Numbered from the stretch's first letter, positions 42,266 through 53,000 are shown. The stretch is 64,000 nucleotides of DNA from Pseudomonas songnenensis (GCF_003696315.1 NZ_RFFN01000010.1:20486-84485); one strand, 5' to 3'. Notes: generated by a model from the sequence alone, not told the origin. Program-made: numbers and translations.

Positions 42266-43162
42266 TCAGCGCAACAGCCGCCTGAGCGCCTCGGCCAGCT
42301 GCGGCGCCATGCTCACCGCGTTGCTCTCGTGGGCGATGCAGTCGGTGCTCCAGACGTGTCCGACACCGGCGGCGCGGATCACCTGCAGCGCGTCGCCGGC
42401 GAACAGCGCGTGGGTCACGGCCACGTCCACCGAGGCGGCGCCGGCGGCCAGCAGTTTCTGCGCGGCCTCGGCAAGGGTGCGCCCGGAGCTGGCGACGTCA
42501 TCGAGCAGCACCACATGGCGCCCGGCGAATTGCAGGTCCGGCAGGGCGATCTCCACCTGATGGTCGCCATGGCGCAGCTTGTTGCACACGCCATGTTCGA
42601 AACCATGCTCGGCGGCGGCCGCCTCGATCCATTGCTGCGCCTCGGCATCCGGGCCGATCAGCAGCGCATCGGGATGCCGTTCGGCGATCAGTCGCGCCAA
42701 TGCCGGGGCCGCGCAGAGGGTGACCGCATCGGCCAGCGGCACCGCTTCCTGCAGGGTGGCGACGCGGTGCAGGTGCGGATCGACGGTGATCAGTGCGTCG
42801 AACTGGCCGGCCAGCAGCTGGCCGATCACCCGCTGGCTGACCACTTCCCCCGGGTTGAAGGCGATGTCCTGACGCATGTAGGCCAGATAGGGCGTGACCA
42901 GGATCAGTCGCTTGGCGCCCAGGCGTCGCGCTTCGCCGGCCACCAGCAGCAGCTCGATCAGCTTTTCGTTGGGGTGATCGAGGCCGCGATAGAACACCAG
43001 TTGCTCGGCGATCGCTTCGCCTTCGGCCAGCGGCAGGCGCAGGCGCAGTTCGTCATCGGGAAAGCGGTGGCGCTCGATCTGCGCCGCGGGCAGGCCACAG
43101 GCCTCGGCCAGGCGCAGGGCGGCGGCGCGCTCGTCATCGAAATACAGCAGCTGGCTTTGCAT
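42266..43162 (-). CDS. Ribose-phosphate pyrophosphokinase (second PRPP synthase)
   Basis: A 298-residue Prs-like enzyme: RHRFPDDELRLRLPLAEG, ELLLVAGEARRLGAKRLILVTPYLAYMRQD, FDALITVDPHLHR and the PRPP loop VVLLDDVASSGRTLAEAAQ. It makes or uses PRPP. The usual housekeeping prs is about 315 residues and lies elsewhere, so this is an operon-specific copy. Its TGATG overlap with the phosphorylase gene ties the two reactions. Confidence 0.88.
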   Translation of the reverse strand: MQSQLLYFDDERAAALRLAEACGLPAAQIERHRFPDDELRLRLPLAEGEAIAEQLVFYRGLDHPNEKLIELLLVAGEARRLGAKRLILVTPYLAYMRQDIAFNPGEVVSQRVIGQLLAGQFDALITVDPHLHRVATLQEAVPLADAVTLCAAPALARLIAERHPDALLIGPDAEAQQWIEAAAAEHGFEHGVCNKLRHGDHQVEIALPDLQFAGRHVVLLDDVASSGRTLAEAAQKLLAAGAASVDVAVTHALFAGDALQVIRAAGVGHVWSTDCIAHESNAVSMAPQLAEALRRLLR

Positions 43163-44742
43163 CAGAACTCCACGAAAACACTGGGAACCTGGTCGGCACT
43201 GCCGAGGCTGACGCCGCTGGCGCGCTCGGTGGCCTGACGGGCGAAGGCGAGGTCGGCGGGAAAATCCGCGTAAACGCGATACAGACAGTCACCGGCCTGT
43301 ACCGGTTCGCCGAGCTTGCGCAGAATGTCCACGCCGGCACCCTGCACCTTGGGTGCGCCGGCCAGCCGCGCGATGCGCGCCAGCTGCAGGTTGTCGATGC
43401 CGGTGACCACCGCGCTGCGCTCGGCCAGCACGTCGAAGCTGAGGCGGGCGAGTGGTGGATGGTTGTGATCGAAGACCTTGCCGCCCTGGGCGGCGATGAT
43501 CGAATGCATCTTCTTCAGCGCGCGGCCGGAGTCGAGGATGTCGCGGGCGATGGCATAGCCGTCACCGCCGCGCACGTCGGGATCGAACTCGAGCATGCGT
43601 CCGGCCAGGCGCAGCGCCTTCTGGCGCAGGTCGATCGGCGCCGCCGGGTCGTTCTGCAGCACCTGCATCACGTCGCGTGCCTCCAGTACCGGGCCGATGC
43701 CGTTGCCGATCGGCTGGCGACCGTCGGTGATGACCGCGTCCAGGGTCAGGCCCAGGCGCGAGGCCACGAACTCGAACAGCTTGCGCAGGCGCTGCGCCTC
43801 GGCCATCGAACGCACCTTGGCCGTCGGACCGATGGGAATGTCCAGCAGCAGGTGGGTGGAGCCGGCGGCAATCTTCTTCGACAGGATCGAAGCGACCATC
43901 TGCCCGGGCGAGTCGATCGACAGTGGTCGCTCGACGGCAATCAGCACGTCATCGGCCGGCGACAGCTCGCTGCTGCCGCCCCAGGCCAGGCAGCCGCGTT
44001 CCTCGCGGACCATTTCGCAGAGGCGCTCGAACGGCAGTTCGACGTTGGCCAGCACTTCCATGGTGTCAGCGGTACCGGCCGGCGAGGTGATCGCCCGCGA
44101 GCTGGTCTTCGGGCAGAGCATCCCGTGGGCGGCGACGATCGGCACCACCAGCATCGAGGTGCGGTTGCCCGGGATGCCGCCGATGCAGTGCTTGTCCACC
44201 ACCGGATGCTCGCGCCAGTCGAGCCGGCGGCCGACGCGGATCATCGCGTCGGTGAGAAAGAACACCTCCTCGCGATCCAGCTCGCCCTGGTTGCAGGCGA
44301 CCACGAAGGCGGTCAGCTCGATCTTCGAGTAACGGTGCTCGGCGATATCGCGCATGATCGCCAGGAAGTCCTCGCGGCTCAGGCGCTCGCCGGCGATCTT
44401 GCGGTGCAGCGCCGGAATCGACGCGGCCGGCTCGGCCTGGGCGATTGCCGCCGGTACACCGGCTTCGGCGCCGAGCTGGGCGAAGGCGTCCTCGGACAGA
44501 CCCAGCTCGTCACAGCCGACGATGGCCGGATCGTCCACCAGATTGAGGCTGGCCAGAATGCGCTTGCCGTTGACCCGTACCTCGACCTTGGCCAATGCCT
44601 GAAAACCTTCGGCGCGGCAGGCGGCGCAGTCGCGGTGCAGGTAGGCGACGTTCTCGCGGTAGGTATCGATGGCCACCCGGCGCAACGCCAGGTGTACCGG
44701 AGACTTGCCGTTGATCGGTGAATCACTGCTGATGGTGGTCAT
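43162..44742 (-). CDS. Thymidine/AMP phosphorylase family protein (archaeal type)
   Basis: A 526-residue protein. The N-terminal ~90 residues ([23 protein letters not shown]) precede a thymidine-phosphorylase core: [90 protein letters not shown]. The length and N-domain match archaeal AMP phosphorylases (about 500) more than bacterial DeoA (about 440). AMP/NMP phosphorolysis to ribose 1,5-bisphosphate, or a pyrimidine-nucleoside role, is possible. Operonic with a PRPP synthase. Confidence 0.85.
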   Translation of the reverse strand: MTTISSDSPINGKSPVHLALRRVAIDTYRENVAYLHRDCAACRAEGFQALAKVEVRVNGKRILASLNLVDDPAIVGCDELGLSEDAFAQLGAEAGVPAAIAQAEPAASIPALHRKIAGERLSREDFLAIMRDIAEHRYSKIELTAFVVACNQGELDREEVFFLTDAMIRVGRRLDWREHPVVDKHCIGGIPGNRTSMLVVPIVAAHGMLCPKTSSRAITSPAGTADTMEVLANVELPFERLCEMVREERGCLAWGGSSELSPADDVLIAVERPLSIDSPGQMVASILSKKIAAGSTHLLLDIPIGPTAKVRSMAEAQRLRKLFEFVASRLGLTLDAVITDGRQPIGNGIGPVLEARDVMQVLQNDPAAPIDLRQKALRLAGRMLEFDPDVRGGDGYAIARDILDSGRALKKMHSIIAAQGGKVFDHNHPPLARLSFDVLAERSAVVTGIDNLQLARIARLAGAPKVQGAGVDILRKLGEPVQAGDCLYRVYADFPADLAFARQATERASGVSLGSADQVPSVFVEF

Positions 44743-44857
44743 GCGCGCGCATTCGCTGGAGGGATGATGGCTATCTAGCCTCAGCGTAGCGCCGCTTGCC
44801 AAGCGGCCCCGCGCGTTTTGCCCTGGCGCGTTGCCGCAGGTCAGCAAAAAGACCTGT

Positions 44858-45628
44858 TCAGCGCGCGGCCCAGCCGCCGTCCATGTTCCACGCGGCGCCG
44901 CGTACCTGATCGCCGGCCTCGCTGCAGAGGAACAGCGCCATCGCACCCAGCTGCGCGGGGGTGACGAAGTCCAGCGAAGGCTGCTTCTCGGCGAGCAGGT
45001 CATGGCGGGCGCGTTGCTCGTCGCCGCTCTCCCGCGCGCGCTCGTCGATCTGCTGCTGTACCAGCGGGGTCAGCACCCAGCCAGGGCAGATGGCATTGCA
45101 GGTGATCGGCGTGGTGGCGGTTTCCAGCGCGACGACCTTGGTCAGCCCGACCAGCCCGTGCTTGGCGGCGACATAGGCGGCCTTCTGCTCGGAGCCCACC
45201 AGCCCGTGCACCGAGGCGATATTGATGATCCGCCCCCAGCCGCGCTGGCGCATGCCGGGCAGGGCCAGGCGTGTGGTGTGGAATGCCGAGGACAGGTTGA
45301 TGGCGATGATGGCGTCCCAGCGCTCGACGGGAAATTCCTCCACCGGCGCCACGTGCTGGATGCCGGCATTGTTGACCAGGATATCGACGCCGCCAAAGTC
45401 GCGTTCGGCATAGGCGAACAGCTCGGCGATCTGCGCCGGGTCGGACACGTCCGCGCCGTGGTGGCCCACCTTGTGGCCGTGCCGGCCGACTTCGGCCAGC
45501 GCTGCCGAGGCATCGCCGAAACCGTTGAGGATCAGGTCGGCGCCGGCCTCGGCCAGCTTCAGCGCGATGCCGAGGCCGATCCCGCTGGTGGAGCCGGTGA
45601 CCAGTGCGGTCTTGCCTGTGAGGTTCAT
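44858..45628 (-). CDS. hbdH: 3-hydroxybutyrate dehydrogenase
   Basis: A 256-residue classical [64 protein letters not shown] (Tyr-x3-Lys). [12 protein letters not shown] and [14 protein letters not shown] are typical of D-3-hydroxybutyrate dehydrogenase. It oxidises 3-hydroxybutyrate to acetoacetate, following the permease genes upstream. GGGAGAAACC precedes the ATG. Confidence 0.93.
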   Translation of the reverse strand: MNLTGKTALVTGSTSGIGLGIALKLAEAGADLILNGFGDASAALAEVGRHGHKVGHHGADVSDPAQIAELFAYAERDFGGVDILVNNAGIQHVAPVEEFPVERWDAIIAINLSSAFHTTRLALPGMRQRGWGRIINIASVHGLVGSEQKAAYVAAKHGLVGLTKVVALETATTPITCNAICPGWVLTPLVQQQIDERARESGDEQRARHDLLAEKQPSLDFVTPAQLGAMALFLCSEAGDQVRGAAWNMDGGWAAR

Positions 45629-45742
45629 GGTTTCTCCCGCTTGGTGGCGCCCGCACGGGGCGGCGCCTTGTTTTTTCTTGTTGTCGGAAGGCAATCGCTG
45701 ATGGCGCACCGCTTCGCCGATATCGGCGAGCGGCCGCCGCAG

Positions 45743-47134
45743 TCAGACGATGCCGGTAGCGTAGTACACGCCGATCACGAAGAAGGCCGCGGCGGTGGCG
45801 ATCAGGGTGATGGCGAAGATGTCCTTGTAGGATTCGCGGTGGGTCAGTCCGGTGACGGCCAGCAGGGTGATCACCGCGCCGTTGTGCGGCAGGGTGTCGA
45901 GCCCGCCGGAGGCCATCGAGGCGACCCGGTGCAGCACTTCCAGCGGTATCTGCGCAGCGTTGGCGGCGGCGACGAAGCTGTCGGCCATCGCCGCCAGGGC
46001 AATGCTCATGCCGCCGGAGGCCGAGCCGGTGATGCCGGCCAGCAGGTTGACGGTGATGGCTTCGTTGATCAGCGGATTGGGAATCGCCGACAGCGCATCG
46101 GCCACCACGATGAAGCCCGGCAGCGAGGCGATCACCGCGCCGAAGCCGAATTCCGACGCGGTGTTCATCGCCGCCAGCAGCGAACCGCCGACCGCCGTGC
46201 GGCTGCCCTCGGCGAGCTTGCCGCGCAGGGTGCCGAAGCTGGTCGCCAGTACCAGGGCGATGCCCAGCAGCAGCGCGGCCTCCACCGCCCAGATCGCGGT
46301 GAGCTTGCCGACCTCGGTGACCAGCGGTGCGCTCATGCCGGGCAGCTGCAGGCTGTGGCTGGTGCCGTAGAACTCGGGAATCCAGCGGGTGAACAGGAGG
46401 TTGGCCACCAGCACCAGAATCAGCGGGGACAGCGCCAGCCAGGGGTTGGGCAGGGCGATGTCGGCGGGCGTTTCCGGCTCGTTGCGCAGGTTGGTGCCGT
46501 AGCCTTCGCCGGCGGCAATGGCCTTGCCGAGCTGCCACTTGAGATAGAGCATGCCCAGGCCGAATACGAATATCGTGCCGATCAGGCCCAGCCAGGGCGC
46601 GGCCCAGGTGGTGGTGTTGAAGAAGGTGGTGGGGATGATGTTCTGGATCTGCGGCGTGCCGGGAATGGCCGTCATGGTGAAGGTGAACGCGCCAAGGGCG
46701 ATGGTCGCCGGGATCAGGCGCTTGGGCATGTTGCTCTGGCGGAACATCTCGGCAGCGAACGGGTACACCGCGAACACCACGACGAACAGCGACACGCCGC
46801 CGTAGGTCAGCAGCGCGCAGACCAGCACGATCACCAGCATTGCCTGGCTGGTGCCGAGCAGGCGGATCGCCGCGGCGACGATGGAGCGCGAAAAACCCGA
46901 CATCTCGATCAGCTTGCCGAACACCGCACCGAGCAGGAACACCGGGAAGTACAGCTTGATGAAGCCGACCATCTTCTCCATGAAGATGCCGGTGAAGGCC
47001 GGCGCCACTGCGGACGGGTCGGTGAGCAGCACCGCGCCCATGGCGGCGATGGGGGCGAACAGAATGACACTGTAGCCGCGGTAGGCGGCGAGCATCAGCA
47101 GGGCCAATGCAGCAAGGGCGATGACGACGCTCAT
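45743..47134 (-). CDS. GntP-family permease (hydroxybutyrate)
   Basis: A 463-residue transporter with about 12 helices. FKLYFPVFLLG-like and IPGTPQIQNIIPTTFFNTTTW segments, plus AIASLPGFIVVADALSAIPNPLINEAITVNLLAGITGSASGGMSIAL, mark the gluconate/GntP group. The neighbour hbdH suggests 3-hydroxybutyrate uptake. The ATG is placed at 47134, where the first helix (VVIALAALALLMLAAY) begins. Confidence 0.85.
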   Translation of the reverse strand: MSVVIALAALALLMLAAYRGYSVILFAPIAAMGAVLLTDPSAVAPAFTGIFMEKMVGFIKLYFPVFLLGAVFGKLIEMSGFSRSIVAAAIRLLGTSQAMLVIVLVCALLTYGGVSLFVVVFAVYPFAAEMFRQSNMPKRLIPATIALGAFTFTMTAIPGTPQIQNIIPTTFFNTTTWAAPWLGLIGTIFVFGLGMLYLKWQLGKAIAAGEGYGTNLRNEPETPADIALPNPWLALSPLILVLVANLLFTRWIPEFYGTSHSLQLPGMSAPLVTEVGKLTAIWAVEAALLLGIALVLATSFGTLRGKLAEGSRTAVGGSLLAAMNTASEFGFGAVIASLPGFIVVADALSAIPNPLINEAITVNLLAGITGSASGGMSIALAAMADSFVAAANAAQIPLEVLHRVASMASGGLDTLPHNGAVITLLAVTGLTHRESYKDIFAITLIATAAAFFVIGVYYATGIV

Positions 47135-47315
47135 CGGGGACGATCTCCTGGCCCCGTGCGGCACGACCGAACGCTGCCGAGGGCATTCGGGGACTCGCTG
47201 CTGCACGGCAGGCGCGTTGTTTTTCTTGTTTCGGCTGCGGACAGGCCGCACGGTGATTTAGCGAGTTCCATGCCAGATACGCAACTCACTGATTTGCATG
47301 GTGTTTATCTTGAGT

Positions 47316-47398
47316 GTCCAGATAGTTGGACGGCGCTTGTGTCTTGCATCCTGGACAGCGTGGTCCAGCATTCCGGACAGCGTTGCCGTCCGGAATGC
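47316..47398. repeat. Three tandem GGAC/GTCC hairpins
   Basis: In order: GTCCA-N6-TGGAC (47316-47331), CTGGAC-N6-GTCCAG (47351-47368), and an 11-bp perfect stem GCATTCCGGAC / GTCCGGAATGC with a nine-base loop (47368-47398). The core GGACAGCGT recurs in the last two. They lie in the 270-bp gap between the AtoE-type and GntP genes and lack a T-run. Confidence 0.6.
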
Positions 47399-47404
47399 CC
47401 GGCC

Positions 47405-48745
47405 TCAGGTCAGGAAATAGAGCCCGCCGGCGATCACCACACCGGAGAACACCAGGCAGAGCAGGCAATAGCCCATGATGTCGCGGGCACCGAGCCCGGC
47501 GATGCCCAGCAGCGGCAGGGCCCAGAACGGCTGGATCATGTTGGTCCAGGCATCGCCCCAGGCGATCGCCATGGCCGTGACTTCCGGCGCCACGCCCAGC
47601 GCCGCGCCGGCCGGCAGCATGATCGGCCCCTGCACCGCCCACTGGCCGCCGCCGGACGGCACGAAGACGTTGACCAGCCCGGCGCTGAGAAAGGCCAGCA
47701 CCGGGAAGCTCTCGGCCGACGACCAGGCGATGAAGGTGTCGGTGACCTGCCGGCCGAGGGACAGGCCAGCGGCGTTGGCGCCGACCATCATCCCCATGAT
47801 CCCGGCGTAGAAAGGGAACTGCACGACGATGCCGGCGATGCCGCGGATGCTTTCCTCGATGGCGCGCATGTAGCGCTCCGGCGTGCCGTGCATCAGCAGG
47901 CCGGCGAAGAGGAAGATCGAGATCACGATGTTCAGGCTCAGCGCCAGACCGTTCTCGCTGAAGTGCCGGTAGAAGAACAGCACCGCCAGCGCGACCATGA
48001 TCAGGCCGAGAATGCGGCTGTCGTCCAGGCGCTGGGTGGCAGTTTCCCGCGGGATGTCGCTCGGCTGGGGCTCTTCCAGCAGCGCCGGATCGACCACTTT
48101 CGGCGTCTTCGGCTGCATGGCCCAGTTCAGCAGCGGCAGGCCCACCACCAGCACGGCGATGATGATCAGGTTGTAGGAAGCGAACAGCGTCTGGCCGACA
48201 CCGATGGCTTCGGTCAGCGCGCCGCCGGTCATCTTCTCCAGATCGGCCCCGCCGCTGGCCAGCGACAGCGGAATCGAGCCGGAAAAGCCGCCGTGCCAGA
48301 TCAGGAAGCCGGAGTAGGCCGAGGCCACCAGCAGCGGGTAGTCGACGCCGCGCACCTGGCGTGCCAGCGCGCGGGCGAACACGGCGCCGATCACCAGGCC
48401 GAAGCCCCAGTTGATCCAGGAACCGGCCAGCGCCACCAGAGTCACCAGCACGATGGCCTGGCCCGGGGACTGCGGGATGCGGGCCATGCGGTCGAGCAGG
48501 CGATTGATTGCCGGGGCCCGTGCCAGGGCATGGCCGGTGACCAGGATCAGCGACATCTGCATGGTGAAGGCCAGCAGGTTCCAGAAGCCATTGCCCCAGT
48601 GCTGCGCCATGGCCGGCAGGCCCTGACCGGTGCTGAGCATGGCGGCGATCAGCACGATCAGCGTGAGCAGGATGGCGAAGACGAAGGGCGAGGGAAGGAA
48701 GCGTTGCACCAGGTAGACGCTGGCGGCGGTTATTCTGTTGAGCAC
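47405..48745 (-). CDS. atoE: Short-chain fatty acid transporter (AtoE family)
   Basis: A 446-residue membrane protein with about 11 helices: VYLVQRFLPSPFVFAILLTLI, GFWNLLAFTMQMSLILVTGHALA, SWINWGFGLVIGAVFARALAR, AYSGFLIWHGGFSGSIPLSLA and VFVPSGGGQWAVQGPIMLPA are AtoE signatures. It would import acetoacetate/butyrate-type acids for the hbdH pathway. The start is a GTG with GGGAGAAC upstream. Confidence 0.88.
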   Translation of the reverse strand: MLNRITAASVYLVQRFLPSPFVFAILLTLIVLIAAMLSTGQGLPAMAQHWGNGFWNLLAFTMQMSLILVTGHALARAPAINRLLDRMARIPQSPGQAIVLVTLVALAGSWINWGFGLVIGAVFARALARQVRGVDYPLLVASAYSGFLIWHGGFSGSIPLSLASGGADLEKMTGGALTEAIGVGQTLFASYNLIIIAVLVVGLPLLNWAMQPKTPKVVDPALLEEPQPSDIPRETATQRLDDSRILGLIMVALAVLFFYRHFSENGLALSLNIVISIFLFAGLLMHGTPERYMRAIEESIRGIAGIVVQFPFYAGIMGMMVGANAAGLSLGRQVTDTFIAWSSAESFPVLAFLSAGLVNVFVPSGGGQWAVQGPIMLPAGAALGVAPEVTAMAIAWGDAWTNMIQPFWALPLLGIAGLGARDIMGYCLLCLVFSGVVIAGGLYFLT

Positions 48746-48856
48746 GATGGGGTTCTCCCTTGTTGTCGTTATGTCGCCGCGCAGGTGCGGCGCTTCGCTT
48801 ATGAGTGCGGCGGCGGCCGGCTGTTCCCGTTGCGCTGCGCCTGAGGAGGTTGGTCG

Positions 48857-49273
48857 ATGCGTGTTGCGCTTTCACTGTCGCTGCTGCTGTTTGTGGCTTC
48901 CGCTCAGGCACAAGAGCCGCTGCGGCTGCGCATCCAGGGGCATGAGCTGCACGCCGAATACGCGCAGACCGTCGCCCAGCGCGAGCGCGGGCTGATGGGG
49001 CGCCGCGAGCTGGCCGCCGACAGCGGCATGCTGTTCCGCTTTGATGAAGTGCGCCGCCACTGCCTGTGGATGAAGGACACGCCGCTGCCCTTGTCGGCGG
49101 CGTTCTTCGATGAGGCTGGGCTTCTGGTCGATGTGATCGACCTGGAGCCGTTCAATACGGAGATACGCTGTTCGAAGCGGCCCGCGCGTTATGCCCTGGA
49201 GATGAACCAGGGCTGGTTCGCCGAGCGGGAGATCGGACGGGGCGCGCGGCTGGCAGGGATTCCGGTGGAGTAG
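48857..49273 (+). CDS. DUF192 exported protein
   Basis: A 138-residue protein with signal peptide (VALSLSLLLFVASAQA), then the DUF192 fold: AEYAQTVAQRERGLMGRREL, SGMLFRFDEVRRHCLWMKDT and PLPLSAAFFDEAGLLVDVIDLEP. GAGGAGG precedes the ATG. The fold is widespread; function unknown. Confidence 0.88.
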   Translation: MRVALSLSLLLFVASAQAQEPLRLRIQGHELHAEYAQTVAQRERGLMGRRELAADSGMLFRFDEVRRHCLWMKDTPLPLSAAFFDEAGLLVDVIDLEPFNTEIRCSKRPARYALEMNQGWFAEREIGRGARLAGIPVE

Positions 49274-49304
49274 GCCAACCCTGCCCAACGACCCGCGTCC
49301 CGCC

Positions 49305-49775
49305 TCAATCCAGCGGCAACTCCGTGGTCCGCTTCACCTCGCTCATGGCGATATGCGAGTGCGCCTCCTGCACGTGGGGGCGCTGCAGGAGCTGGTCACG
49401 CAGGAAGCGTTCGTAACTGTCGATATCGCGCGCCACCACCTTGAGCAGGTAATCCGACTCCCCGGCCATGGTGTGGCACTCCAACACCTCGGGGTAACCC
49501 ACCACCGCCCGCTCGAACTCGTCGAGGTTGCTCCGACCGTGGGCCGAGAGCTTGATGTTGACGAACACCGTCATGTTCAGCCCGAGTTTCTTCGGGTTGA
49601 GCAGGGCGACCTTGCGCTCGATCAGCCCTTCCTCCTGCATGCGATGGATGCGTCGCCAGCAGGGTGATTGCGACAGTTCGACCTTCTCGGCGATTTCCGC
49701 GGCGGAGAGGTCGGCGTTGTGTTGCAGCAGCAGGAGGATCTTGCGATCGATGCTGCTCAGTGGCGAAGTCTGCAT
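49305..49775 (-). CDS. Lrp/AsnC-family regulator
   Basis: A 156-residue regulator: HTH DRKILLLLQHNADLSAAEIAEKVELSQSPCWRRIHRM, then the RAM effector domain (LGLNMTVFVNIKLSAHGRSNLDEF, VLECHTMAGESDYLLKVVARDIDSYERF). It is divergent from the indolepyruvate oxidoreductase gene and likely senses an amino acid to control it. The start at 49775 places the HTH at the usual distance; ATG at 49817 would add 14 residues. Confidence 0.88.
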   Translation of the reverse strand: MQTSPLSSIDRKILLLLQHNADLSAAEIAEKVELSQSPCWRRIHRMQEEGLIERKVALLNPKKLGLNMTVFVNIKLSAHGRSNLDEFERAVVGYPEVLECHTMAGESDYLLKVVARDIDSYERFLRDQLLQRPHVQEAHSHIAMSEVKRTTELPLD

Positions 49776-49829
49776 GGTCGTGCCTGTTTTCTTGTTGTTA
49801 GCGAATGGGTCATGCACAGAAGCGCTGTT

Positions 49830-49844
49830 CTACCGCAAAAGTAG
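49830..49844. promoter_or_regulatory. Candidate Lrp-type operator
   Basis: CTACCGCAAAAGTAG, a 15-bp imperfect palindrome (CTAC-N7-GTAG) of the length Lrp/AsnC proteins bind. It is 55 bp from the regulator start, in the divergent intergenic region. Confidence 0.4.
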
Positions 49845-49923
49845 AAAGAAAATCTCTCTCCGTCACGGCCAGACTGTTAATCGACACGCGACGGTGGGGT
49901 GATCCCCTGCCGATTGCCGGCGT

Positions 49924-49948
49924 GGAGAAACAACCGTGCGGTTTCTCC
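49924..49948 (+). promoter_or_regulatory. Leader hairpin before indolepyruvate oxidoreductase
   Basis: GGAGAAAC / GTTTCTCC, a perfect 8-bp inverted repeat with a nine-base loop, about 69 bp before the ATG at 50017. It could be an operator or an mRNA leader structure. Confidence 0.35.
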
Positions 49949-50016
49949 ATGACCGCGTCAGGCGGGTAGTGAACAACGCTGCCCTGACTCCGATAACAAC
50001 AAATTAGGAGCGCCCC

Positions 50017-53000
50017 ATGTCTCTGGCCGAGATCCGTCTGGACGACAAGTACCGGCTTGCTACCGGTCATCTGTACCTCACCGGCACCCAGGCGCTGACC
50101 CGCTTGCCGATGCTGCAGCATCAGCGTGATCAGGCCCGTGGTTTGAATACTGGTGGCTTCATCTCCGGCTATCGCGGCTCGCCATTGGGCGGGCTGGACA
50201 AGAGCCTCTGGGAAGCCCGCGACTACCTCAAGCAACACGCCATCCACTTCCAGCCGGGCGTCAACGAAGAGCTGGCCGCCACCGCGGTGTGGGGCAGCCA
50301 GCAGACCAACCTGTTCCCCGGCGCCAGGTACGACGGCGTGTTCGCCATGTGGTACGGCAAGGGGCCGGGTGTCGACCGTGCCGGTGACGTGTTCAAGCAT
50401 GCAAATGCGGCGGGTGTGTCGCCCAAGGGTGGCGTGCTGCTGCTGGCGGGTGACGACCACGGCTGCAAATCCTCGACGCTGCCGCACCAGAGCGAGCATG
50501 CCTTTATCGCCGCCTCGATTCCGGTGCTGAACCCGGCCAACGTTCAGGAAATCCTCGACTACGGCATCATCGGCTGGGAGCTGTCGCGCTACTCCGGCTG
50601 CTGGGTGGCGCTGAAGACCATCGCCGAGAACGTCGATTCTTCCGCCGTGGTGGAGGTCGATCCGCTGCGCGTGCAGACGCGCATCCCGGAAGACTTCGAG
50701 CTGCCCGAGGACGGCGTGCACATCCGCTGGCCGGACCCGCCGCTGGCTCAGGAAAAGCGCCTCAACCTGTACAAGATCTACGCCGCTCGCGCCTTTGCCC
50801 GGGCCAACAACCTGAACCAGGTGATGCTCGATTCGCCGAATCCGCGCCTTGGCATCATCACCACCGGCAAGTCCTATCTCGACGTGCGTCAGGCGCTGGA
50901 CGACCTGGGCCTGGACGAAGCGCTGTGCGCCTCGGTCGGCCTGCGCGTGCTCAAGGTCGGCATGAGCTGGCCGCTGGAGCCGGTCTCGGTGCACGAGTTT
51001 GCCCAAGGGCTGGACGAGATTCTGGTGGTCGAGGAAAAGCGCAGCATCATCGAGGACCAGCTCACCGGGCAACTCTACAACTGGCCGGTCAGCAAGCGTC
51101 CGCGGGTGGTTGGCGAGTTCGACGAGCAGGGCAATTCATTGCTGCCGAACCTCTCCGAACTGACCCCGGCGATGATCGCCCGGGTGATCGCCAAGCGCCT
51201 CGCGCCGATCTACACCAGCGACAGCATCCAGGCACGGCTGGCCTTCCTGGCCGCCAAGGAGAAGGCCCTGGCCGCGCGCAGCTACAGCACCGTGCGCACG
51301 CCGCACTACTGCTCCGGTTGCCCGCACAACACCTCCACCAAGGTGCCCGAGGGCAGCCGCGCCTCGGCCGGTATCGGCTGTCACTACATGGTGCAGTGGA
51401 TGGACCGGCGCACCGAGACCTTCACCCAGATGGGCGGCGAGGGCGTCAACTGGATCGGCCAGGCGCCGTTCACCGACACCCCGCACATGTTCCAGAACCT
51501 CGGTGACGGCACCTATTTCCACTCCGGCAGCCTGGCGGTGCGCGCCGCCGTCGCGGCGGGCGTAAACGTCACCTACAAGATTCTCTACAACGATGCCGTG
51601 GCCATGACCGGTGGCCAGCCCATCGACGGCGAGCTGCGCGTCGACCAGCTCAGCCGGCAGATCTTCCACGAGGGCGTCAAGCGCATCGCCCTGGTCAGCG
51701 ACGAGCCGGACAAGTACCCGACCCGCGATACCTTCGCGCCGATCACCAGCTTCCATCACCGCCGCGAACTGGATGCCGTGCAGCGCGAGCTGCGCGAATT
51801 CAAGGGCGTCTCGGTGATCATCTATGACCAGACCTGTGCCACCGAGAAGCGTCGTCGGCGCAAGCGCGGCAAGCTGGAAGACCCGGCCAAGCGCGCCTTC
51901 ATCAACCCGGCGGTCTGCGAGGGCTGCGGCGACTGCGGCGAGAAGTCCAACTGCCTGGCGGTGCTGCCGCTGGAAACCGAACTGGGGCGCAAGCGCGAGA
52001 TCGACCAGAACGCCTGCAACAAGGACTTCTCCTGCGTCGAGGGTTTCTGCCCGAGCTTCGTCACCGTGCATGGCGGCGGGTTGCGCAAGCCCGAAGCCGT
52101 AGCAGGCGGTATCGAGGCGGCGACCTTGCCCGAGCCGCAGCATCCGTCGCTGGAGCGGCCTTGGAATGTGCTGATCCCCGGCGTTGGCGGCAGCGGCGTG
52201 ACCACCCTTGGCGCGCTGCTCGGCATGGCCGCGCACCTGGAAGGCAAGGGCTGCACCGTGCTCGACCAGGCCGGTCTGGCGCAGAAATTCGGCCCGGTGA
52301 CCACCCACGTGCGCATCGCCGCCAAGCAGAGCGATATCTACGCGGTGCGCATCGCCGCCGGTGAGGCCGATCTGCTGCTGGGCTGCGACCTGATCGTCGC
52401 GGCGGGCGATGAATCGCTGACCCGCCTCAACGAGCAGATCAGCAATGCCGTGGTGAACAGCCACGAGTCCGCCACCGCCGAGTTCACTCGCAACCCGGAC
52501 GCCCAGGTGCCCGGCGCGGCCATGCGCCAGGCGATCAGCGACGCGGTCGGCGCCGACAAGACCCACTTCGTCGATGCCACCCGCCTGGCCACGCGGCTCT
52601 TGGGCGACAGCATCGCCACCAACCTGTTCCTGCTCGGCTTCGCCTATCAGCAGGGGCTGCTGCCGATCAGCGCCGAGGCCATCGAGAAGGCCATCGAGCT
52701 CAATGGCGTTGCCGCCAAGCTGAATCTGCAGGCCTTCCGCTGGGGCCGCCGTGCCGTGCTAGAGCGTGAAGCAGTCGAACAGCTGGCGCGTCCGGCCGAA
52801 ATAGCGGAGCCGATCTGCAAGACCCTGGAAGAGATCGTCGAGTGGCGCGTGGATTTCCTTACCCGCTACCAGAACGCCGGGCTGGCGCGCCGCTATCGCC
52901 AGCTGGTCGAGCGCGTGCGCGATGCCGATAGCGCGGACGATCTGGCGCTGTCCAAGGCCGTCGCCCGCTACTACTTCAAGCTACTGGCCTACAAGGACGA

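Noticed and set aside
47135..47404. Sigma-54 promoter for the hydroxybutyrate genes
   Set aside because: No GG-N10-GC with TGGCAC/TTGCA context was found on the minus strand of the gap, although homologous clusters can be sigma-54-driven.
44831..48844. 1337-codon open frame on the plus strand, antisense to hbdH, the GntP permease and the AtoE-type gene
   Set aside because: All three genes on the minus strand have clear family motifs; the antisense frame is rich in His/Gln/Arg/Gly with no fold, a known by-product of high GC and codon bias.
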